Shown here piece after piece: positions 37,591 through 46,585 of a stretch of DNA of 64,000 nucleotides. Source of the DNA: Isoetes taiwanensis (lineage: Eukaryota > Streptophyta > Lycopodiopsida > Isoetales > Isoetaceae); the NCBI GenBank assembly GCA_021234155.1, contig JAJEKV010000690.1:1-64000 (forward strand), given 5' to 3'. A model generated the notes under the pieces. That model searched no databases. It was not told where the DNA came from and saw only the letters and a program-made list of their open reading frames with translations. The translations under genes and the position numbers were made by a program. How positions within the stretch are numbered: the stretch's first letter is position 1; each line of letters begins with the position of its first letter.

Positions 37591-37900
37591 GTGTTAACAC
37601 AAAGTGCAAGGTTTGACATCTTGCCACAAAGTGCACAAAGTGTTAACACCTTGTGCAAGGTTTGACATCTTGACACAAAGTGCACAAAGTGTTAACACCT
37701 TGTGCAAGGTTTGACATCTTGACACAAGTTGCACAAAGGTCTTGAACCTTGGCAAGACATTATTGACCTTGTAAAAATAAAAAAAGGGGACATGAGTTTT
37801 TTTTCCCTTGTCACTTATACAAGTTATTTAACACGTGCACAAAGTGTTAACACCTTGTGCACAAGTGTTAACACCTTGTGCACAAGTGTTGACATCTTGT
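37591..37900. repeat. Minisatellite built on palindrome GTGTTAACAC
   Basis: GTGTTAACAC occurs at 37591, 37640 and 37689, exactly 49 bases apart, with TTGACATCTTG and CACAAAGTGCACAAA between. A further cluster at 37844 and 37865 has a 21-base period, with a degenerate copy at 37886. The core sits in a larger dyad (CACAAGTGTTAACACCTTGTG). It lies between the two convergent genes of element C. Confidence 0.85.
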
Positions 37901-38505
37901 CCTCACCACTTATAGCAGAATTATTTAACACTTGCAGCAACAAAGTGCTAGTAATTTTGTGCAATGTTTGACATCTTGACCACTTATACAACTTATTAAC
38001 ATCTCCTCCTAATTGTGCTCTGACAATACAACAGGCAGAATTTGTGTCAAAATAGTGTACATGTTCACAATGTCAAAATATTGACATGGTCAGACTTCAA
38101 AATTTACAACTGTATCTCATGTACATGTCAAAATTTACAACTATATCTCATGTACATGGTCAGAGATTACAAAATTGTCAATGCACTTGTCCATCTCAAT
38201 CCCATGGGCTCAAGAGCATGAAGTCACAAAGATGGGATGGAAGCAAAAAGTGTGCACTTATCAAAAACGGAAATACCTTGCACTAACATTTCGAGGGGGA
38301 TGAAAGTGTATCCATCAAGTCAATTTATACCTTCACCTCCTCGTCATGGACCCCATGAAAAGTTGGAGTCCGAAAAGTAGAGGTTGCCGAGAAGAATGTG
38401 AAGGTACATAGTCCGAGTCCGAAGTCACCGCTCTGTAAGTCAAGTGTTGGGGACTTGGTGAGTCGAAAAAGAAATGGGATGTATCAAGCATACACTATCA
38501 TCAAA

Positions 38506-38641
38506 CCCATCTCAAATGATCAAGTCATGTAAGATCATGACCTCACATTCATCATCTTGGAGCACTCATCCAACCCATCTCAAATGATAAAGTCATGTAA
38601 GATCATGACCTCACATTCATCATCTTGAAGCACTCATAATA
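38506..38641. repeat. Tandem duplication, 68-bp unit
   Basis: Two adjacent copies of a 68-base unit starting CCCATCTCAAATGAT, differing at about three positions. Non-coding, in element C. Confidence 0.85.
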
Positions 38642-39213
38642 TGAGCTTAAGTTGTCAATAAGTGGTAGAACTTTTTATGAGGATAATTTAAGAACAGAGA
38701 AATGAAAGACATACAAAACACTTGGGATAAATTGACCTTTGCGTAAACCAGATACATGCTTTAGAATAATGCCATATGGCACAACTTATGTCATTTTTTC
38801 AAAATTAATTGGTTGAGGCACTCTGGCCAAGTACATCCGAAATTTTGAAGGCAACTAGGCCAAAACAAAGTCTGATTTTTATGCAGAGTGATTCCATTAG
38901 GCGCTCGAAGGTATTACCAAAGATCCGAATTTTATACAGCTTATGATATCGAGCATAAACCAAGTGTTGATCAAATCTGAAAGCGACTGCTCATCCACAA
39001 AACTCATAAACAAATGGTTAGATTCATCTACCAATCGACACATCAATGGCTTCTCCATCTTCACACCGCTTGGCTTCTTCTTGCGACATGTCCCGACCTA
39101 GCGCATAATCGTGTGAAAACCAACTCGTCTTGAAACACGTGCATAGTGCATTAAAGCAAACGTAAATGTAAAATGGTGTAAACTAAAAGCTTGCAAGAGA
39201 ATTGGACACTTAC

Positions 39214-39812
39214 CTTCAACTCCTTATTTCCGACAAACCGTTTCACAAATTTGTGCATGCGAGCCATCACATACAAGCCGCAATTCAATGCATCAGTCGC
39301 CGAGGTACTTCAAGATGTTCAAGCCCCTTCACATTATTTTCGCGAATAAAATCAACACCGCTTGAGGTTTGACTCATTGATTGAGTCAATATCGCATATG
39401 AAGCCCTCGCATTACATGCACATTTAAAAGTAGAAATGTAAATATTTAAGTAGACAGGAATGGGAGAAAGTAGATAGAAATGCATACCCTCTAATTGCCT
39501 TCTCATTTGTCGCAAAAGCTTTCAGACTATTCAATATATGAATCGATGGTGCACGAAGAACTATAGGATTCCCTTCTGCAAAGGCAAATATAGCCAATAC
39601 AAAGTGCTCATTCTCAAGCACGGGTAGAAGAACATACTGGCATTTTGACATAACCAGCCCTTTCATTCCCTGTTTCACGATATCTACAACGTTTCTTGAG
39701 GCCTCGGTTTTTTTCTTACTTGCTGTAGCTTCCTTGAACAAGTGAAAGTTAAAAGATGGATAAAAGAAAATCTTGTTCTTCCACTCCGATGGCAAATTAT
39801 GATGCAGATACC
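39214..39812 (-). pseudogene. Ulp1/C48-family cysteine protease of element C
   Basis: The upstream exon (39812 to about 39493, after an AG acceptor) reads QYVLLPVLENEHFVLAIFAF then PSIHILNSLKAF. This matches the His-(Trp/Phe) and Asp-Ser-Leu catalytic blocks of Ulp1 proteases, but with Asn in place of the Asp (ILNSLK). The next exon (to 39214, donor GTAAGT) reads TDALNCGLYVMARMHKF, the Cys-Gly block. Just before it the frame breaks where VPQQ would need two CAG codons but CGGCG is read. Ulp1-like proteases are common passengers or partners of plant DNA transposons. Its role here is unknown. Confidence 0.8.
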
Positions 39813-40189
39813 TACAAGAAGATAAGGTCATAATTATACTTCATTATAAATACACAAAGAATAGGAAACAAGATTGCAAATTAAATGGGAGTGTTGCATA
39901 ACTCCCGTTTTAAAGATTCCCTTTAAAAAAACACCATGCTCTTAAAATTGGCCTTTTTTAGATAAACTTGAGAATTTTAAAAGGTTCGCTTTTTTTTTTT
40001 CCCTCATTTTGGCTCCTCATTAAGTGACAATTTGTTTTTTTGCAAAGATGTGCCCTTAAAAATGGCAAAATGTAGATGTGAATACATAATCTCTGAAAAT
40101 GAGATATCAAAAACATCAAAATAGAGAAGAAAAAATAATAACTATTTCTTTGAATTTTTTCAAGACATCAATTTGGCACCCTCAAAATT

Positions 40190-40297
40190 TAGTCCGAATT
40201 GAACGATATGCTCGCCGACGCTGTAACTGGGTATACGCCCCAAGTCTCTACGTAGTTGTTCCTCAAGCATATTTGATTTGTTTTGACGCTCTATTGG
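40190..40297 (-). pseudogene. Methyltransferase internal exon, copy in element B
   Basis: After an AG acceptor (TATTCAG) the minus strand reads PIERQNKSNMLEEQLRRDLG and on to VQFGLNF. The exon of element A at 47269-47405 starts PKERHNMSNMFDGAAKRRDM after the same acceptor. The remaining downstream exons, including the catalytic motif, are absent from B, so B cannot make an active enzyme. Confidence 0.65.
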
Positions 40298-40372
40298 CTG
40301 AATAAAAAAACAAAAAATATTCAAGTAAACAAATGAACACTAGGACACATAAAACTAAATATAAAAACAAAA

Positions 40373-40549
40373 GTGTATTCGGAATACACTTTTTGTTTTT
40401 CTAAAATATGACGTGTATTCCGTAATACACTTTGAATTATGATAAAGCAAAAGTGTATTCTCGAATACACCTTTTGTTTTCTCGAGAAAGCAAATGTGTA
40501 TTCTCGAATACACCTTTTCGAGAAAGCAAATGTGTATTCGAGAATACAC
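40373..40549. repeat. Palindrome array 1 (element B, intron-like position)
   Basis: Five copies of an 17-18-base palindrome GTGTATTC-NN-GAATACAC start at 40373, 40413, 40453, 40496 and 40532. Spacers of 18-25 bases differ in sequence but are themselves roughly dyad-symmetric (for example around CTCGAG). The centres vary (CGG, CCGT, TCTCGA, CGAG). The array begins 76 bases upstream (gene sense) of the methyltransferase exon. Confidence 0.92.
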
Positions 40550-40559
40550 CTTTGCTTTC

Positions 40560-42730
40560 CCAATTCACGCCTCACATTCCCCCAAAGGTGTTACATTCAA
40601 GGAGGTGACCTGATTAAAAGTATTTTGACTTGTCCAAGAGGTACGATTAATGAACAAGCATAAGACATTTTGGTTTTCCCTGACACACCTAATTTGGCTA
40701 TGGCTTCCCATGTCCCTTAAGAACAAAGTTGGACCTTGTGGCTTGAGTCTTTTCTATAAATGCCTAAGGAGGATTTTTCCAATTAATTTTCTCATTGATC
40801 TTGATAAAACATCAAATGTTACTTAGCCATAATTTTTTTGTTCATCTTTCTTGCTCTGGATCATGTAAATGAACTCATCGATAGCATGCATGGATCGAGA
40901 TATAAAAAGACAAAGCAATATATTCATTTAAACAAGGAGATACATCAGAAAATAGTCCTTTTCGCTAAACTAAGGCACACAACTCTAAAGTAAAACCAGA
41001 GGGCATGAAAATATACAATTATCATCAACCAACCAGAGGGCATGAAAACATACAACTCATCATCAAGGGGTTGGGGAGATAAAATGGACCGACAAGTTGC
41101 AACAAGACCGGCAAGTTATCGATACAAGATACATGTTTTGAGGATAATGAGCATGTCCCCGCACCAACATCCTAAAACTACTAGAACTATATTTGTTATG
41201 TCGTCCAGATCCATCTTCATGTATCAATTTAGGCTTGGAATTCAGCCATCTTACACTTATTTGATAATGTTGTTGATTTTGCAAATCTTGATGAGTGAAA
41301 GACTATGAGAACCGGGCGCTTCTTTTAAGTGCCATAAATCGAAGTTGTAAACATCGGCCCTTGTAGAGCTCGCCCAACATCTACAGGTTTTGTTCATCAT
41401 GCTTTTGCAATTCTACCTAGTCTTACTTCATTGTTCAACTATCATGTTGTCGCTTATTCAACTTTCTTTGCCATACTCATGTTGCCGCATGTGTGCAATG
41501 AAGCCACATTTTGCTCCAATCGCCGCAAAAATTACACAAATTCCACTATTTAAAACTAGAAAATCCTTTGAAAGGCACAAGCCTAAAATAGTAGAAGATG
41601 TAACCATTTGCAAGGAGATTTTGCAACCAACACAAGAACAATTGCAACCGTAACCATGCTCCGTACATTAATAAAGATCTGTGGCCACACAAACATTTTG
41701 CCTTCATCAACAAACCCGACAAAGCCATGTATACAATCTTCATTACATTGTCCGGCCAATATCTTGACAGTAAATATGTTGCATTTGTTGAGTCTAAAAT
41801 AAGAACAGAGGCAATTTCGGTAAGATATCCTCGCATGACATCGGCATCTCCGATCTTATACTGTAATTTTGATGTCATTGGTCTAACTTGGCAAACCGCA
41901 TATAAAATGAAGAAGCAGAGGGATCCACGCTAACGCTGATTCTCGGCAAATTCCATATCAAACGCTATGTCATGAAATATCTATCAACCCAACTATCATT
42001 GCCATGGTGTTTCCAAAATTTCGATTTCTATGGAGATCCAGATCCGAAGAAATTCCGAACAATCGGCACAGCATGACTAAAGATTAAACTTATCTTGAAA
42101 CGCATAAAAGGAAAAAATTACAGAGACCGTGACTGCTTGATACTTAGTCTCAAGTTTCAAGTTTTTGCATGCAAATATAAAAAGGCTCGATTCAATTTAC
42201 TTCCGATTATGTATTCTCGCCATTTGAAACATAAGAGGAGATCGTGGCTACTGTAAGGACCAAGAAGGTCATGGGCTTATTTTTGCCATGGAAAAACCCT
42301 AAATCTAAGAACCCGAAGCTTACCGAGCCTCCAGAGCCGCTGTGGTTTCTTGATTCACCATGCCAGAGCCAAAATAGACCACGATGAAGTAGATCGCTCG
42401 ATAAAATCGATCGAGGGAGAAAAAAATTTGCCTCCTCTCCCCTTCAGACTAAAATGTATTCGAATACAAAGTGTATTCCGTATCAACTTTTCCACTTCGA
42501 ATGCGACCACGATCCAAGATCCCTACCTCTAAAAAGGAAACAAAAAAATCCCTTTTATTATTTAGAACCATAATCCTGTATCCCCATAAAATAAACAAAA
42601 TAAAATCGCAAGGTCCTTGAAATTTATTGAAGATACTGAAAAACCTAGTTGATGTCGCCTGATTTTCCCCTGTCCCTATCCAGAATAGGAAATATATTCC
42701 AGATCAAGTGAGTCTCAAAATCTTAGACAA
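40560..42730. other. Middle of element B: unidentified, possibly captured sequence
   Basis: Not found in element A. The minus frame 41546-41878 (LQYKIGDADVMRGYLTE and on) and a short plus frame at 42271-42387 (LPWKNPKSKNPKL) have coding-like composition but I do not recognise either. A degenerate palindrome unit lies at about 42454-42480. Confidence 0.4.
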
Positions 42731-42737
42731 CAAAAAA

Positions 42738-42838
42738 GTGTATTCCTAATACACTTTTAGATTTTCGAGCAAAATAAAAGTGTATTCCGGAATACACTTT
42801 TGTTATCCTCGAATAGCAAAAGTATATTCCAAAATACA
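42738..42838. repeat. Palindrome array 2 (element B, near right end)
   Basis: Three units start at 42738 (GTGTATTCCTAATACAC), 42780 (GTGTATTCCGGAATACAC) and 42822 (GTATATTCCAAAATACAAT, degenerate), exactly 42 bases apart. The spacer between units 2 and 3 (TTTTGTTATCCTCGAATAG...) is an imperfect palindrome centred on TCGA. Confidence 0.88.
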
Positions 42839-43202
42839 ATTTTGGTACTTTGAAATATTATATCATTAAAAAATGACTCATTGTAACCTAAAAATACCTT
42901 TTCTGGAATACAATCCAAGCTAGCAAAATGTTGTGTAGGACGTACACTTAAATTAGTGGTTTTCTAAAAATACGCCTGTAAATTTAACAAGTAGGAAAAG
43001 CGCCACTTTGACATAGTCAATTTTCTTTTGCATAAAAAAAATTGAGTGATTTTAGGGGGGTCAAAATGCAATTTTATGATCAAAATAAAATTTTTACCTC
43101 ATTTTCGCTCTTTTTTTGGGGGAAAAAGGGAATCTTTGAGGAATATTCCTTTTGCTCCCGTTTCAATGATTTGCTCCCGTTTAATATGCAACCTTGTTAG
43201 GA

Positions 43203-46200
43203 GATGAAATCGAATTACATCTACAACACCTTGTGCATACCCGCCATGATTCAATAAGCGCTTTGTCATTCTTGATCCGGGTGCACGAGTTCTTCAAGGT
43301 CAATATCGACCACCTTCATGGGAGGATCAGGGGGCTATCCTTGAAAGGCATTTAAAGGCGTAAGAACACGGGGTTTTTCACGCATGCTCCTACAAGGATC
43401 AAATTGAAGTGTCAAATATCATGCGTGTGCATAAAACAAATGTTTCATAATATTACCTTACATCAAAGATCGATTCTTCACCGGATTTAGTATCTTCAAG
43501 AGATTTTGTGTCTTCAATGATTTTTGCCTACAAGAAATGGTGTGAGTTGAAGAAATGGTGTGAGTTAAGGTGAAGTGCATACCTTTTTCTTAGCTGCACT
43601 CTTAGCCGGGTGCATCCTTTCTCGCTTGAGTTTTCCGCTTGTTATTTGGGGGCATCCTCCTCCTTCACGATAATCGTTTCTATAGCCTGCCGGTGCTTTC
43701 TTATCTTCATCCGCCATAACCAGTAGGAGAATATGCACCTCATGAACAAATGTTCTTGTTTGATGAGCTTTAAAACCAAAACTAGCTAGCAAGCCTCGCC
43801 GCCATTTTTCGCAAAGAAATGGAAAACATATTGAGCTTCAAGACCTAAAAGTACATATGAAGTGCTCGAATAGGTAGTGTAAGACAAACACAACTAAAGA
43901 ATTAAGTAGCTAAATACCTATATTATCGTAAAAACAAGTTAAAAGAACATTCATTAAATGGCGACCTATTGTAGAAACCTCAACAATGGCTGGTACTTCT
44001 CGGTGGCAATAGGGATTTTTTTTGGTCAATATTCTCGCCACCTACTTCAAGTTGTATGAATGGACAAATATAAGCTAAATTAATGATGACACCATACAAA
44101 AATAAAAGTGTCCGCTCACCTTTGATAGGAACCGTTCTTCGAGTCAAGGAAGCCAACTCTAAGATCCAAATTTGGGATCTCCTCTTGAAGACTAATTCCA
44201 CCGCAATCACACATCTTACAAATTAGCAACCCCGAAATAATATTGAAGCTTATATCAACTCAATTAAATTTGAACTTATCGATTCTGGGCATTGCCATCT
44301 CCACAAACTTTCCCGACTCGCTGCTTTCCCGAGCCGTGAGAGAATGCCTTAATAGGTGATGCCGATGTAGAAGGAGTCCGTAGGACATGGCATCATCCTT
44401 GGTTGGTTTAGGTTCAAAAAACATCGAGAATTCGTAGCAAGGTTCTTCCTTCAAGGAATGGCTTCACACCCGCATATGACAATGGCTAGTTAGTTAGACT
44501 CGGATCTGAAAAAATTCTACATGTTTACAAATCATCTACATGTTTACATTACCGTTACAAATAGAGTTCAGGTTTCTTGATGCTCCCCTGCTTCGCAAAA
44601 CAAAAATTAAATGTAATCAAACTAACAAACAAGGAATCAAGAATGTAAAGTGTCAATAAATGTAAGTCATGCAAGAAAGCATCTACATGAGATAGGTCCG
44701 TAAGTTATGCAATAAAGCATGTACATGATGTAAATTTAAGTGAAGCAAGAAAGCATGTACATGAAAGAAATGTAAATGATGTAAAGAATGTACTGTATCC
44801 AAATCCAAGCACCTTGAACTACATTCATTCTCCGTAACAACAAAACTTAAGTCCATGTAGAAGGTAAATGTCGATTCAAGATTTCTACCAAACAAATACA
44901 TATCTAAAAATAAGCACTTGCATATCAAAAAGTATTCCTACAATCAGCAAAAAATGAAATCAAGTGAACAGAATTACCTTGAGTAGAAATTTTATATTTG
45001 CACGAAGTTCTTGAGGCCAAAGACAATGAAAAACACATCGGGGGTTCAAGTAGAAACACTGTGATGAGAGACAAAAGAAGGCGTGAGGGATGTCCACATG
45101 ATGGCAACGCCAAAATACTATTGTCAAGGCATGCATTGCAAGAGCAAAGATGTGTTCTTCACACGAGGATTTGATGCCTTACTATCTCGCCGTAAGAACA
45201 GATGGATGCAAGGTAATTACATCCGATGTTTCAAGATGTAACATCATGTCCTTTATCCTACTCTCACTAATTTCATTCATCTCCAAATCCTTGCCGATTT
45301 CATGGATGGCAAGTGGCTAATGTCCCTTTCGAAGTCATGTCTTCGATTGGCTTTGTTAAATTTTTCATCTCCTCCATAAAACTTGATTTTTTCCTCTTCA
45401 AAGTGACTTGCCAATGCCATTTGCAAATCTATTGGCTGCCCTCACGCCTTTAGTGTCGAATTTTGGCAAGCCGAGTGTTTATCGTGCATCGATTTTTGGA
45501 CAACCCTACTTAATGTGCTTTCTCTCACTCTAGCCCTCGCAAAATCTCGGATTCAAGTAGCTTCCTCTTGTCCTTCAACTCCTTCAACTGCTAATCAAGA
45601 TAGTAGCATCCACAAGTTTACTCTCAACCAATTTCTTCAACCCATCCATCCGCATTTCTAAACCGACCTGTGGCATTTATTTACCTTGCATATTTTACAT
45701 TGACGATTTTAGGTCTTTGCATGTGTAACATCAGACTCCTTTTGCTCTTTTTTAGCGAAATAGCATTCTCCTTTACCTCATTCCGGTCAATTTGTATGCC
45801 TTTGTAATGAAGTGCAAAGGCCCTTGCAAAGTACAATGGAATGTGATGGTTATTGATCTCCGCCTTGCCTTAATACATGCTCATATTTCTTAAGAAAATC
45901 GCCATCCAAACCCCTTGGATCTTGGCATCTTGGTAACCCCTATCACTGGTGGTTCAGAGCCCCAAACATCATGAACCACTTGCAATGCACTGGAAAAACC
46001 GAATCAAAATTGTAGGTCCTAAGTCGTTTCTAATGTTAACCTTGAGCAACTCACAAGAATGAAGATTTTCCAGAGTTGTCTTTAGTTTCAGCCGGCTTTC
46101 GATGGCTTAGGCAGGGTTGCCATGGGCTTCAAACCCTTGGTTCTTGGCGACTTTTCGACTGATCCCACCTTGCCGCTTCATTGCTTCTTGCTTTGCTACT

Positions 46201-46330
46201 AATAGGGCTTGATCAATCACTAATGAATGCACAAAATCACACCCTCCTGCAGCCTAAACCCTAAGCTACCGATCTAGGTGATAATGGGAGAGTATCGGGC
46301 TTAGGGTCCATGATCGACCTTGCAAAGGTC
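43203..46330 (-). pseudogene. Upstream exons of the element C Ulp1 gene, poorly resolved
   Basis: Several minus-strand frames have coding-like composition: 45350-45430 (HFEEEKIKFYGGDEKF), 45110-44980 (NPRCVFHCLWPQEL), 44454-44270 (KEEPCYEFSMFFEP) and 43720-43590 (ADEDKKAPAGYRNDY, highly charged). Some end at GT donors. They lie upstream of, and in the same sense as, the protease exons at 39812-39214, with element B between. I cannot join them into one reliable frame and name no domain other than the protease. Confidence 0.4.
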
Positions 46331-46382
46331 GGCTATGGTGGGAGCAGCAGGTTGGGAAATGGGCGGGGATCAAAGAATCGAG

Positions 46383-46420
46383 GAAGGAGGTCTTTTTTTT
46401 TTTTTTTTTTTTTTTTTGAA
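46383..46420. repeat. Poly-T tract
   Basis: A run of about 25 T inside element C close to its right end. No coding meaning. Confidence 0.8.
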
Positions 46421-46585
46421 AATTAGTGCATTAAAGTTTCCCAACCCGTTTGAAAATTAGGGTACCCCTAATAAATGAGATCTCAAAGGGGAATTTTTAC
46501 ATTTTGCAAATGTAAATGTATAAAAGTGTCCCTTTTTTGCCCACCCTTTCATGCTTCTACCCCAGACTCTACCTTGCTAAGCAAC

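Larger units (their letters stand above)
39867..43198 (-). mobile_element. Element B: second methyltransferase-type TIR element
   Basis: Ends AACAAGATTGCAAATTAAA... and the complement of TTTAATATGCAACCTTGTT, with the same GGGAGTGTTGCAT hairpin (left) and AAACGGGAG pair (right) as element A. AGGA flanks both ends (39863-39866, 43199-43202). Length is 3,332 bp. It holds one methyltransferase exon (about 40190-40297), two palindrome arrays and about 2 kb unlike anything in A. It is inserted in the Ulp1 gene region of element C, so the A/B family moved again after C landed in A. Confidence 0.88.
33763..46577. mobile_element. Element C: large TIR transposon, DDE-like plus Ulp1
   Basis: Inverted ends: a 21-bp perfect repeat starting GGGTAGAAGCATG (33772-33792 and complement 46542-46562), with AAGGTA further out on both sides (one side has a 7-bp insertion) and weaker similarity inward. 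It is flanked by TAAGCTAC (33755-33762) and TAAGCAAC (46578-46585), an 8-bp duplication with one mismatch. Joining the flanks restores the methyltransferase frame (RTKV then AYWSFDG). Contents: DDE-like gene on + (34076-37040), palindromic minisatellite, Ulp1 gene on - (to 39214), and inserted element B. Net size is about 9.5 kb. Confidence 0.82.

Noticed and set aside
37591-37900. Centromeric or telomeric satellite
   Set aside because: Only a few hundred bases, two different periods, and placed between two transposon genes.
33763-46577. Inversion breakpoints instead of transposon ends for the 21-bp inverted repeat
   Set aside because: The flanking TAAGCTAC/TAAGCAAC duplication and the restored methyltransferase frame fit insertion; an inversion would not create a direct duplication.
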